From: Bernardetiaceae bacterium
GTDB taxonomy: Bacteria; Bacteroidota; Bacteroidia; Cytophagales; Thermoflexibacteraceae
Assembly: GCA_025057115.1 (NCBI GenBank)
Contig: JANWWZ010000006.1
Location: 100,825 to 164,824, forward strand
Length of the DNA: 64,000 nucleotides
Direction of reading: 5' to 3'
A program made the position numbers and the translations under genes. The notes under the pieces are model-generated. The model did no database searches. It saw nothing but the letters and a program-made list of their open reading frames with translations, and was not told the origin of the DNA. This document shows, one piece after another, positions 53,817 through 62,642 of this stretch (position 1 is its first letter; every line of letters starts with the position of its first letter).

Positions 53817-54878
53817 CTAGGAGTCGATCTCTCCACGAGCAACGGCATGGCAGTATCGCTCCCATTTCTCCAGAACGAGGCGAAAGTCTTCGGGCAACGA
53901 GGATTCAAAATGCATCCATTCTTTTGTAATAGGATGCTCAAAACCCAAAGATTGAGCATGGAGGGCTTGGCGTGGCATGAGCTTAAAACAGTTTTCAACA
54001 AAAGCGCGATATTTAGAAAAAAGCGTTCCCTTTAGGATTTGGTCGCCTCCATAGGTAGGATCATTGAAAATGGGATGCCCGATGTGTTTCATATGCGCTC
54101 TGATTTGATGGGTGCGTCCCGTCTCTAAACGGCATCTGAGCAACGAAACGTAATACATTGGCTTGATTACTTCGTAATGGGTGATAGCAGGGCGTCCTTG
54201 CGCTGCCAATTCGCCTTCATATACTATTACCATGCGCCGATCTTTGGGATTCCTACCTAAGGGAGCATTAATAGTTCCTTTGCTTTGTTTGGGTTCTCCC
54301 CATACCAGAGCCCAGTAAGTTCGTTCAATGGTGTGATGAAAGAACTGGCGCGCTAGCCCCATCATGGCTTCTTCTGTTTTGGCAACTACCATGAGCCCGC
54401 TAGTGTCTTTGTCTAGGCGGTGCACTAGTCCTGGCCTGCCTTCATTGCCTTGCATTTCAGGCAATTGCTGAAAATGGTACACCAACGCATTCACTAATGT
54501 CCCTTCCCAGTTGTTGTAGGCAGGGTGAACTACCATGCCCGCTTTTTTATTGAGCACTATTAAATGCTTGTCTTCGTAGACAATATCTAACGGAATATTT
54601 TCTGGTTTAATCTCTCCACTGCGAGGGGGTTGAGGCAGGCTAATGGTGATTACATCTAGCGGATGTACTTTGTAGTTGGGCTTGATTGCTTTGCCATTGA
54701 CTTGAATAAATCCGTTGTGAATGGCGTGCTGAATTTTATTGCGCGAAGTATTAGCTAGGCGATCAGATAAAAATTTATCAATCCGCAGCAAGGATTGTCC
54801 TTTGTCTACTACGATGCGATGATGTTCAAAGAGAACTTCTTCCTCTTGCGGCTCTATCGAATTAATTTCCTCGCTCAT
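53817..54878 (-). CDS. rluD: 23S rRNA pseudouridine synthase (RluD/RluA family)
   Basis: 353 residues. An N-terminal S4 RNA-binding domain (about 28-85; RIDKFLSDRLANTSRNKIQ) precedes the catalytic domain with D156 in HRLDKDTSGLMVV. NPKDRRMVI and RTHQIRAHM follow. Probably modifies uridines in helix 69 of 23S rRNA. It is followed upstream on the same strand by purK (13-base gap). A 9-bp inverted repeat covers its stop codon (53810-53846). Confidence 0.93.
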   Translation of the reverse strand: MSEEINSIEPQEEEVLFEHHRIVVDKGQSLLRIDKFLSDRLANTSRNKIQHAIHNGFIQVNGKAIKPNYKVHPLDVITISLPQPPRSGEIKPENIPLDIVYEDKHLIVLNKKAGMVVHPAYNNWEGTLVNALVYHFQQLPEMQGNEGRPGLVHRLDKDTSGLMVVAKTEEAMMGLARQFFHHTIERTYWALVWGEPKQSKGTINAPLGRNPKDRRMVIVYEGELAAQGRPAITHYEVIKPMYYVSLLRCRLETGRTHQIRAHMKHIGHPIFNDPTYGGDQILKGTLFSKYRAFVENCFKLMPRQALHAQSLGFEHPITKEWMHFESSLPEDFRLVLEKWERYCHAVARGEIDS

Positions 54879-54891
54879 GGCTCAATGCTGA

Positions 54892-56055
54892 CTAACCGTT
54901 TTTAGGGCTCAACGTAGGCTGATGGCTAATAACCCTCATTTTTTCTTTTACTAAAGAAACTTTTTTATGCAGCTGATCAAAATTGTCAGCTAATATGGTC
55001 ACATGTCCCATTTTTCGGAAAGGCTTGGTAATAGTTTTGCCATAGAGGTGGACGTACACTCCTGAAATGCCTAATACTTTTTCTATTCCTTGATACAGGA
55101 CCTTGCCTTCATAACCAGGTTGACCTAGTAAGTTTATCATGGCGGCAGGGCAGCGAGAGGCGGGATTGCCTAAAGGCAAATTGAACAGGGTCCGCAAAAG
55201 CTGTTGGTACTGAGAAGTATAGTTTGCCTCGATAGTATGATGCCCGCTGTTGTGAGGCCTAGGCGCTACCTCATTGACCAATATTTCGCCTTCGGCAGTG
55301 AGAAACATCTCCACTGCTAGCAAACCCACAAAACCCATCGTTTGAACTACTTTTTCAGCTATAGTTGTTGCTTTTTGCGACAAAAAACTATCGATATTGG
55401 CAGGCGCAAAAAGATATTCTACTAAATTTTGCTGTGGATGGAAAACCATTTCTACCACTGGGAAACTTTCTATTTCCCCGCTTGCGTTGCGCGCCACTAT
55501 TACGGCAAGTTCTTTTTCAATGGCAATTTTCTTTTCTAGTACTCCTGGTGCATCAAATGCCTTAGGCAAGTCTTCAAGAGAGTTAAGCACTTGCACCCCG
55601 CGCCCGTCATAACCTTCCTTGCCTAACTTGTGCACTGCAGGCAACATGTGAGCATGCAAGCTAACAGCAGCGCGGTTTTCTGTAAGCACAAAAGGTGCAG
55701 TGGGAATTTGATGAGCATGATAAAACTGTTTTTGCTGCCGCTTGTCCTGAATTAATCGAATGAGTTGAGGATCAGGGATGACAGTTTTGCCAAAGGATTG
55801 CAAAGTTTCCAGCGCTTCTACATTGACACTCTCAATTTCTATGGTAATGAAATCTACATCACTGCCAAATTTTACTACAGTGTCATACTCTTTCAATGAA
55901 CCACAAACAAACTCAGAAGCGATAGTAGAGCAGGGAGCCTCTGGAGAGGGGTCTAGCACTTTGGTGTAAATGTTCCAGTCTGCCGCCGCTTGAATGAGCA
56001 TCTTGCCCAATTGACCGCCTCCTAAAATTCCTAAGCGAAGATTACTAAAGTTCAT
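54892..56055 (-). CDS. purK: 5-(carboxyamino)imidazole ribonucleotide synthase
   Basis: 387 residues, ATP-grasp enzyme of purine synthesis that carboxylates AIR with bicarbonate. N-terminal LGILGGGQLGKMLIQAA, the ATP-grasp loop KLGKEGYDGRGVQVL and NEVAPRPHNSGHHTIEA are diagnostic. Directly followed by rluD. purE is not in the window. Confidence 0.96.
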   Translation of the reverse strand: MNFSNLRLGILGGGQLGKMLIQAAADWNIYTKVLDPSPEAPCSTIASEFVCGSLKEYDTVVKFGSDVDFITIEIESVNVEALETLQSFGKTVIPDPQLIRLIQDKRQQKQFYHAHQIPTAPFVLTENRAAVSLHAHMLPAVHKLGKEGYDGRGVQVLNSLEDLPKAFDAPGVLEKKIAIEKELAVIVARNASGEIESFPVVEMVFHPQQNLVEYLFAPANIDSFLSQKATTIAEKVVQTMGFVGLLAVEMFLTAEGEILVNEVAPRPHNSGHHTIEANYTSQYQQLLRTLFNLPLGNPASRCPAAMINLLGQPGYEGKVLYQGIEKVLGISGVYVHLYGKTITKPFRKMGHVTILADNFDQLHKKVSLVKEKMRVISHQPTLSPKNG

Positions 56056-56121
56056 AGCCTAGCCAATGGGCACAAAATTCCTGATTTTTTCTTACTTTAT
56101 GCCCCGACAGGACCTAGACAA

Positions 56122-56727
56122 ATGTTTATAGAGCCATACTACCCTAGCAAAACTCCGCATGGCTGGATTGAGGTCATTTGTGGTTCTATGTTTTCTGGCA
56201 AAACAGAGGAACTCATTCGCCGCGTCAACAGAGCCCTGATTGCGCGGCAAAAGGTAGCTATTTTTAAACCAGCCTTAGATGTGCGCTACGACGAAGTAAA
56301 AGTAGTTTCGCACAATAAAAATGAAATTCACTCCAATCCCGTCCGAACTGCAACGGAAATTTTACTTCTTGGTCGCGATTGCGATGTAATAGGGATAGAT
56401 GAAGCGCAGTTTTTTGACGATACTTTGCTAGAAGTAGTTGAAACCCTGGCGCGAAAAGGCAAGCGCGTCATCGTTTCGGGGCTAGATATGGATTTTGAAG
56501 GCAAACCCTTTGGTGTGATGGCTCCCATGATGGCTATTGCTGAGTTTGTAACAAAAGTACATGCCATTTGTGTGCGTTGTGGCGGCATGGCTTCTTTTTC
56601 TTATAGGCTGAGCCGTTCACGCGAACGCTTCCTATTGGGTGAAAAAGACCTCTATGAGCCGCGCTGCCGCAGTTGCTTCTTAAAAGGACAAGCAGCTATC
56701 GAAAGCGAAGGCAAAAAAGATAAGTAG
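56122..56727 (+). CDS. tdk: Thymidine kinase
   Basis: 201 residues, type II thymidine kinase. P-loop GSMFSGKT (21-28), Walker-B/acceptor region IGIDEAQFF, lid FVTKVHAICVRCGG and zinc ligands C-x2-C near 150 and C-x2-C near 185. Phosphorylates thymidine in nucleotide salvage. It precedes era by 56 bases on the same strand. Confidence 0.95.
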   Translation: MFIEPYYPSKTPHGWIEVICGSMFSGKTEELIRRVNRALIARQKVAIFKPALDVRYDEVKVVSHNKNEIHSNPVRTATEILLLGRDCDVIGIDEAQFFDDTLLEVVETLARKGKRVIVSGLDMDFEGKPFGVMAPMMAIAEFVTKVHAICVRCGGMASFSYRLSRSRERFLLGEKDLYEPRCRSCFLKGQAAIESEGKKDK

Positions 56728-56770
56728 GGAAAAGCAGCAACTCACTGAAGGCAATCTTCAAGCAGGTTTG

Positions 56771-56778
56771 TACCTTTG
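56771..56778 (+). promoter_or_regulatory. -7 box immediately before era
   Basis: TACCTTTG (TAnnTTTG consensus), five bases before the ATG at 56784. As for queA, transcription would begin at about the start codon. Confidence 0.4.
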
Positions 56779-56783
56779 CTAGC

Positions 56784-57662
56784 ATGAGCCATAAAGCAGG
56801 GTTTGTCAATATTATTGGAAAGCCTAACGTAGGCAAGTCCACCTTAATGAATGCCCTCACAGGGGAGAACCTTTCCATTGTAACTGCCAAAGCCCAAACA
56901 ACTCGCCAACGCATCATGGGCATTCTCAGCGGTGAAGATTTCCAAATTGTCTACTCGGATACCCCTGGTATCCTTACCCCTGCTTATGAATTGCACAAAA
57001 TCATGATGAAATACGTCCGAACTGCCTTAGAAGATGCCGATATCCTCCTATGGGTAACTGACTTACAGGACAAACTCAACGACCATCCCCTTTTGGAGCG
57101 GTTGGTAAATATCCAAGTGCCTCTGCTGGTAGTGATCAACAAAATAGACCTACACACCCAAGCTGAAGTCATCAACAAAATAAACTACTGGCAAGAACAA
57201 CTGCCGAAAGCAGAGGTAATTCCCATTTCAGCCTTAGAAAAGTTCAATCTGCAGCGCCTTTTCGAAGCTATCATGGAACGGCTGCCGGAACATCCCCCTT
57301 ATTTTGACAAGGAAGATTTAAGCGACAAAAGTGAGCGTTTTTTTGCCGCCGAAATTATTCGCGAAAAAATTTTTCTCAACTACAGGCAAGAAATTCCCTA
57401 CTGCTGCGATGTTGGAATTGTTTCTTTCAAAGAAAGCGAGGGATTAATCCGCATCAGTGCTGAAATTTACGTAGAGAGAGAATCCCAAAAAGCCATTGTT
57501 ATCGGCGAAGGAGGATCAATGCTGAAGAAAGTAGGCACGCAAGCGCGCTTAGATATGGAAAAATTTTTTGGCAAAAAAGTATTTCTGCAGCAACATGTAA
57601 AAGTGATGCCCAACTGGCGCAACCAAAAAAGCAAGCTAGAAAGGCTAGGATACGTTGCTTAA
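56784..57662 (+). CDS. era: GTPase Era
   Basis: 292 residues. G1 GKPNVGKST at 12-20, G2 in AQTTRQR, G3 DTPG, G4 NKID and a C-terminal KH domain (around 200-292; EGGSMLKKVGTQARLDME). Binds the 3' end of 16S rRNA in small-subunit maturation. It stands alone after tdk. Confidence 0.97.
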   Translation: MSHKAGFVNIIGKPNVGKSTLMNALTGENLSIVTAKAQTTRQRIMGILSGEDFQIVYSDTPGILTPAYELHKIMMKYVRTALEDADILLWVTDLQDKLNDHPLLERLVNIQVPLLVVINKIDLHTQAEVINKINYWQEQLPKAEVIPISALEKFNLQRLFEAIMERLPEHPPYFDKEDLSDKSERFFAAEIIREKIFLNYRQEIPYCCDVGIVSFKESEGLIRISAEIYVERESQKAIVIGEGGSMLKKVGTQARLDMEKFFGKKVFLQQHVKVMPNWRNQKSKLERLGYVA

Positions 57663-57726
57663 AACCTTTTAACAAACAAACGCAAGCACATTTTTTGTTA
57701 AGATTACTATCAAAAATGCTTGACGG

Positions 57727-59292
57727 ATGAAATATGTCCATTGGGTTAGCAGCGCAGTGTATCTAACCTTCCTTTTTCCCTTGCTCTCCATGGCTCAACT
57801 GGCGAAATATTGGGTTTATTTTAAAGATAAACCACTAGCAGCTAGTTACCAGCCAGAAAAGGGATTGAGTCCCGCCGCACTTGAAAAGCGCCGTACATTG
57901 GGGATTAGTTGCTGGCAGTGGAGTGATGTGCCTGTCTCACAAGAATATTTACAAGCTCTTACGGCAGTAGGCGCTAAGGTAGAAGTTGTTTCAAAATGGC
58001 TCAATGCCGCCAGTTGCCGCGCTGACCCACTGACTTTATCGCGCATTCAGCAATTGCCTTTTGTTGAGAAAATAACCCCGCTGGCTTATGTTTTGCAACA
58101 AGCGCGCCTTGCCCAGCAACAAGACAAACGAGAATATACCTTAGCCTTTCGGCAACTAAAAGCTGATGCATTTATAGAGCATAACTTGACGGGAAAAGGG
58201 ATTTTAATCGGCGTTATCGATGCAGGATTTTACAGAGCCCCTTCCCATGAATATTTGAAACACCTTTTCGAACAAAGTCGCATACTGGGCTTCCGAGACA
58301 TAGTTTCACCGCATCGCCAAACAGATTTTTTCTATTTCAGCGAAACCGACGACGATGATCACGGCACGTTGGTCTTACAAATGATTGCAGGCTGGTCTCC
58401 TTCTAAAAAAAGACAGTACGGACTGGCTACAGAAGCTAAGTTTTACCTAGCCCGCACAGATCACGGCGATAAGGAATTTCGCGCTGAAGAGGACTACTGG
58501 ATTGCTGCCGTAGAGTGGATGGATAGCCTCGGAGTGCGCATCATTAATACTTCTTTAGGCTATGCACAAGATTTTGACAATCCAGAAGACAACTACAAAC
58601 CTGAACAAATGGACGGCAAAACAACCGCCATCAGCAAAGCGGCTCGGATTGCTGTCGAGGAGAAGGGATTGTTACTAGTAGTGGCGGCGGGAAACGAAGG
58701 CGGTACTACTAACTGGCGTATCGTTTGCGCTCCTGCTGACGTGGAAGGAGTGCTTTCTGTAGGAGCTACTACTCCCGAAGGGTTAAAAACGTTCTACAGC
58801 AGCATTGGTCCTTCCTTCTTGCCTTACTTGAAACCCGATGTTTCTTGCATCCCCCAAGTGTCTGCAGGTACTTCTTTTTCTGCTCCTCTCATCACGGGCT
58901 TTGCCGCTTGTTTGATGCAGGCTGCTCCTGAGAAAACTGCTAAAGAAATTATCCAAATCATTAAGAAAAGCAGCCATTTATATCCCTTAGGCAACAACTT
59001 TATAGGTTACGGGGTTCCCGATGCCAAACGCGCACTGAGCCTATTACAAGGTGACTCTGCGACTTGCCCCATTTCAAAACAAGTAGTGTCAAATAAAAGC
59101 ACCTACTTAATTCCTGCAAAGGCAAGCAGTAAACAAATCGCTATTGCTTTTCACAAAAGTGATGCTAGAAACGTCATTGAGCAAGAGGTAATAGAAAGCA
59201 CTAAGAACGGGTTTCTGGTTAGGAGAAATGGCAATGCGGTTCGTACAACAGTAGTTATAGACAATCAGGTAGTGGAAATTCATTGGGAATAG
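57727..59292 (+). CDS. S8 subtilisin-like serine protease
   Basis: 521 residues. A signal peptide ends near SMAQ. A subtilase domain (about 135-440) has Asp in GVIDAGFY, His in DDDHGTLVLQ and Ser in SAGTSFSAPL. Oxyanion Asn is in VAAGNEGG. The C-terminal about 75 residues are not recognised as a type IX secretion signal, although the enzyme is probably exported. Its end overlaps the convergent GT9 gene by 38 bases. Confidence 0.93.
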   Translation: MKYVHWVSSAVYLTFLFPLLSMAQLAKYWVYFKDKPLAASYQPEKGLSPAALEKRRTLGISCWQWSDVPVSQEYLQALTAVGAKVEVVSKWLNAASCRADPLTLSRIQQLPFVEKITPLAYVLQQARLAQQQDKREYTLAFRQLKADAFIEHNLTGKGILIGVIDAGFYRAPSHEYLKHLFEQSRILGFRDIVSPHRQTDFFYFSETDDDDHGTLVLQMIAGWSPSKKRQYGLATEAKFYLARTDHGDKEFRAEEDYWIAAVEWMDSLGVRIINTSLGYAQDFDNPEDNYKPEQMDGKTTAISKAARIAVEEKGLLLVVAAGNEGGTTNWRIVCAPADVEGVLSVGATTPEGLKTFYSSIGPSFLPYLKPDVSCIPQVSAGTSFSAPLITGFAACLMQAAPEKTAKEIIQIIKKSSHLYPLGNNFIGYGVPDAKRALSLLQGDSATCPISKQVVSNKSTYLIPAKASSKQIAIAFHKSDARNVIEQEVIESTKNGFLVRRNGNAVRTTVVIDNQVVEIHWE

Positions 59293-60256
59293 CTAGCTCG
59301 TTCATGCATTTGAAATGAGTTCGAGGACAGCGCCTAGCTCCTGATTTTGAACAGGGACGACAAGGCAATTGGTTGTTTTCTAGCACGATGGAGGTAGGGC
59401 AAAAAGGCTTAAACCCCATAGAAATTGTGCTTCCCCAAATGGAGTAAACTGTTTTGTGGAAGGCAGCAGCAATATGGGTCAGACCAGTGTCATGCCCAAT
59501 GACGAAAGAGGCTTGAGCTACTACCGAAGCCGATTGACTAATGCTAAGTTTACCGCAAAAAGAGATAATTTTTTTATCTGAATCAGCAAACAATTTGATT
59601 AATTTTTCTGCATTTTCTACATCTTCTTTGCCGCCAATGAGTGCAATATGCGAAAAAGGCAACTTTTGACAAAGTTCTGCCATTTTGTGCAAAGGCAATT
59701 TTTTGGTAACGGCACTGCCTCCGATGACATAGGCGCAAAACGGCTGCTTGCTTAACGCCGGGGCTATTGCTTGCAGATCGACCCAGTAGCGCGGAGCAAT
59801 GAAATAGTCCAATCCCTTGCCGTCGTAAACAATCCCTAAAGGCGCCGCAGCATTCATATAGCGCTCTACGATATGGAGCGGCTCTCCATCGGGCTTGCGC
59901 GGAAAGCGATCTATTTGAAATTGCGTCAATAAAAAGCGCTGCCAAGTTAATTTATTGTAAGTAAATGATTTCTTGCCAAGCAGTAATTTAATTAGCGTGC
60001 TGCGCAAATTTTTGTGTAAATCAATTACATAGTCAAAATTTTCTCTTCTAAGTTTGCCGATGAGTTCGACTAAGCTACTGCCGAGCAAGTGCAATTTATC
60101 TACGTAGGGATTGGCTTCCCACATTTCAGCGTACATAGCTTTTGTACAAATGTGCACATAGCAGTTGGGCAACTGTTCTTTAAGGCAACGCACCAGCGGA
60201 CTCGACCAGACAATATCGCCAATGGCTGAAAACCGAATGAGTAATATCTTAGGCAC
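59255..60256 (-). CDS. Glycosyltransferase family 9 (heptosyltransferase-like), second
   Basis: 333 residues. KILLIRFSAIGDIVWSSPLV at the start and GHDTGLTHIAAAFHKTVYSIWG near the end identify a GT9 enzyme acting on lipid A-core or related glycans. The C-terminus carries the same cysteine pattern as the first GT9 (CRPCSKSGARRCPRTHFKC). The real stop is 38 bases inside the antisense subtilase gene. A small membrane-protein gene overlaps its start by 8 bases upstream. Confidence 0.92.
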   Translation of the reverse strand: MPKILLIRFSAIGDIVWSSPLVRCLKEQLPNCYVHICTKAMYAEMWEANPYVDKLHLLGSSLVELIGKLRRENFDYVIDLHKNLRSTLIKLLLGKKSFTYNKLTWQRFLLTQFQIDRFPRKPDGEPLHIVERYMNAAAPLGIVYDGKGLDYFIAPRYWVDLQAIAPALSKQPFCAYVIGGSAVTKKLPLHKMAELCQKLPFSHIALIGGKEDVENAEKLIKLFADSDKKIISFCGKLSISQSASVVAQASFVIGHDTGLTHIAAAFHKTVYSIWGSTISMGFKPFCPTSIVLENNQLPCRPCSKSGARRCPRTHFKCMNELAIPNEFPLPDCL

Positions 60257-60569
60257 GAGTGGTACATTTTTTCCGCAAAATAGGTCGCAGCAAGCGCGTT
60301 AGCCAATAAGTGATAACAAATAATACCAGCTCGGCAGTGCAAAACCTCAGTAGCGCCATGCCAAAGTTGGGTATGTTTACCTGTATCCCAAAAGGCATTA
60401 GCACGATCCAAAATATAGTTAGCAGTGTACCAAAAACACTTAGCGCCATTAAGTTAGCTGCTACTCCAATTAAAAGAGCCTTGCCAAATGGAACGTCGTC
60501 AGAGGTCAATCCGTAAAAGATACCTGTGATGGCAAAGCAGCAATAGCCAAAAACTTCCTCCAAACTCAT
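60249..60569 (-). CDS. Small membrane protein, unknown
   Basis: 106 residues from the Met at 60569, with three predicted membrane helices (about 8-22, 30-65, 75-98) and a basic C-terminal RPILRKKCTTRA. It lies between TolC (upstream, 1 base) and GT9 (8-base overlap) on the same strand and is probably part of their operon. No family recognised. Confidence 0.6.
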   Translation of the reverse strand: MSLEEVFGYCCFAITGIFYGLTSDDVPFGKALLIGVAANLMALSVFGTLLTIFWIVLMPFGIQVNIPNFGMALLRFCTAELVLFVITYWLTRLLRPILRKKCTTRA

Positions 60570-60570
60570 T

Positions 60571-61905
60571 TTATTGCTGGGACAAAATAACACCCGCTAG
60601 CCGCATTAGCTGGGTTTTGGCTTCCAACAGGTTAAAAATAGTTTGTATTTCGCCGAAGGCAATATCTGCAAAAGTATTTTGCAAAATTCGGTATTCAAAC
60701 GCACTAATGCTTCCGTTGCGGTAGCGTTCTGCGGCTAAGGTAAGGTTCGTTTCAGCGGCAATTTTATTTTCTCGAGCAATTTTAACTTGCTGGCGGCGAA
60801 GGTTGTACAAATCATAAGCATCGGCAAGCTGCCGCTCTAAGTCTAACTTGAGATTTTCCAAAGTAAATTGCCCAGCTTGTTCTTCCATTTGTGCCGTTTG
60901 AACAGCACGGCGAAGTTGTCCACCGTTAAAAATAGGCAGGCTAAGCGTAATTCCTCCGTTAAACGTGGTGGTGGAAGCCGTGTTATTAGGTCGCTGACGG
61001 CCATCTATGAATTTAGCATTCTCCAAATTCTGGCGATTTCGGTTGTAGGTGTAGCCAGCAAATGCGTTAATGTTAGGCATTAAGTTGGATTGTGCAAGCT
61101 TGACGTTGTTTTTAAGCAACTGCTGATTGTGCAACTGAACTTCCAAATGAGCATTGGAAGAGAGCATTTTTTCGCGCAGAGCCGCATAATCATAGTCAAT
61201 GTCTTCAAAAATGAGCGAGTCGGTTAGGAGGTAGGGCGTATTGATCTCAGGCACTGCCATGAGTACATTGAGCCGACGAATAGCATTGTTAAACTGCAGT
61301 TGTTGGGTCAACAGAGCACTGCTGTCAGCAAGGTAGTTGTTTTTTTCTAAGAGTACTTCGGTAATTACTGCTTTTCCCACTTGCTGCTTAAGCAAACTGT
61401 ATTCATATACCTCGCGAGAAGTTTTGAGAATTTTTTCAGAAATTTTGACGCGCTCGCGCAAAAGTACCGCCTCGTAGTAAGCAAGTATGACTGCTTGGAT
61501 AGTGTTTTCTATTACAATGCGTGCATTTCCTTGAGAGAGCCTCTCTAGTTCTTCCAAGCGTTGCTTAGTTAGGCTAATGCGAAAGCCATCGAAAATAACC
61601 CAGTTAATAGTAGCGGTAGGCTGAATGCTAAAATTGCGAATACCTCCTTGAATAAACGCCGCTGGATTGACTATATTGTTAAAAACATTGTTTTGGTTAA
61701 TGTTGAGTGAAAGGGTAGGGTAGCGCCCTGCTTGCCCTTGCTTGTTGTTGAGCTTTGCTGCAGCAAGGTGTTGTTGCTGAACTTTGATGCCAAAGTTATA
61801 GCTAAGGGCTCGTGCAATAGCATCGGATAATGACAAAGTCTGTTGAGCTTGACAGCCAAAAATAAAGCAAGCGCTTAATAATGAAGATGCTACTACTTTT
61901 TTCAT
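60571..61905 (-). CDS. TolC-family outer-membrane efflux protein
   Basis: 444 residues. Signal MKKVVASSLLSACFIFGCQAQ may be a lipoprotein signal. The body has two TolC-type repeats: LSLSDAIARALSYNFGIK at the start, and NGGITLSLPIFNGGQLRRAV in the second half. It forms a trimeric channel with an inner-membrane pump; the partner is not in the window. Followed closely by a small membrane-protein gene and GT9. The Met at 61905 is chosen because the signal peptide begins there. Confidence 0.92.
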   Translation of the reverse strand: MKKVVASSLLSACFIFGCQAQQTLSLSDAIARALSYNFGIKVQQQHLAAAKLNNKQGQAGRYPTLSLNINQNNVFNNIVNPAAFIQGGIRNFSIQPTATINWVIFDGFRISLTKQRLEELERLSQGNARIVIENTIQAVILAYYEAVLLRERVKISEKILKTSREVYEYSLLKQQVGKAVITEVLLEKNNYLADSSALLTQQLQFNNAIRRLNVLMAVPEINTPYLLTDSLIFEDIDYDYAALREKMLSSNAHLEVQLHNQQLLKNNVKLAQSNLMPNINAFAGYTYNRNRQNLENAKFIDGRQRPNNTASTTTFNGGITLSLPIFNGGQLRRAVQTAQMEEQAGQFTLENLKLDLERQLADAYDLYNLRRQQVKIARENKIAAETNLTLAAERYRNGSISAFEYRILQNTFADIAFGEIQTIFNLLEAKTQLMRLAGVILSQQ

Positions 61906-62058
61906 CGCATTTTCAGAAGGAAATAAAATGTGGTACGCAAAAGAGAATATGCAAGGTTGATAGTAGCCGCGCCCAAAATTACGTTTAAAATGGAAAGCCC
62001 CCAATGGTGAAAAAATGTAGTTTACTTAGCTTGCAATAAATTACGAGACATTTTGTCA

Positions 62059-62628
62059 ATGATGACTGTTAAGATGCAACCTAATTGGTTTGTAGCCCTT
62101 CCTGTGCGTCAAACAGAGGAATTACTCAAGCAACTGGCAATGTCTGCTCCTTCAGCGATGCGTTTGTTTGATGCAGCAGACACTCATTTGACGATTGCCT
62201 TCATGGGTGCTATGCCTGCTTCCCTGGCTAGTAATGTGTTAGAAGTAATGCGCCAAATCTATTTTGAACCTTTTATAATTTCGCTTAAAAAGCTCGTTCC
62301 ATTGCCTTCTATTCAACGACCATCGGCATTTTCTTTTACATTAGACAAGGGCAATGAACAAGCATCAGCAATTATAGAGCGTTGGCGCGATGCTCTAACA
62401 GCAGCAGGAAAAGCCTCTTTTGATCGACGTCCACCCTTGCCGCACTTAACCATCGGCAGGCTGCAGCGAAAACATAGAGTTGAGGAAGTACGCACTTGCC
62501 TTCAGTGGGTCAGTCAGCTACCACAAATACCATTTGAAACTTTGATCGATAGCATAGCTCTTTATACTTGGTCAGAGGATCGGCGCCGACGCCAATTCAA
62601 AATAGTAGAGGAATACATCATGAGCTAA
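62059..62628 (+). CDS. 2H phosphoesterase (LigT / RNA 2',3'-cyclic phosphodiesterase-like)
   Basis: 189 residues. It has the two HxT motifs of the 2H family, H43 (THLTIAFMG) and H129 (PHLTIGRL). The bacterial LigT/ThpR group hydrolyses 2',3'-cyclic phosphates and can form 2'-5' RNA links. It starts at one of several Met codons: TTG 62053 and ATGs 62059, 62062 and 62074 are in frame, and the last (MQPNWFVALPV) is as likely. Transcribed alone. Confidence 0.88.
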   Translation: MMTVKMQPNWFVALPVRQTEELLKQLAMSAPSAMRLFDAADTHLTIAFMGAMPASLASNVLEVMRQIYFEPFIISLKKLVPLPSIQRPSAFSFTLDKGNEQASAIIERWRDALTAAGKASFDRRPPLPHLTIGRLQRKHRVEEVRTCLQWVSQLPQIPFETLIDSIALYTWSEDRRRRQFKIVEEYIMS

Positions 62629-62642
62629 ATTTTTTGGCTTTG

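Noticed and set aside
53810..53846. 9-bp inverted repeat (GCCGTTGCT / AGCAACGGC) as an IS end or attachment site
   Set aside because: It spans the rluD stop codon with no matching partner or transposase; better viewed as a 3'-end hairpin.
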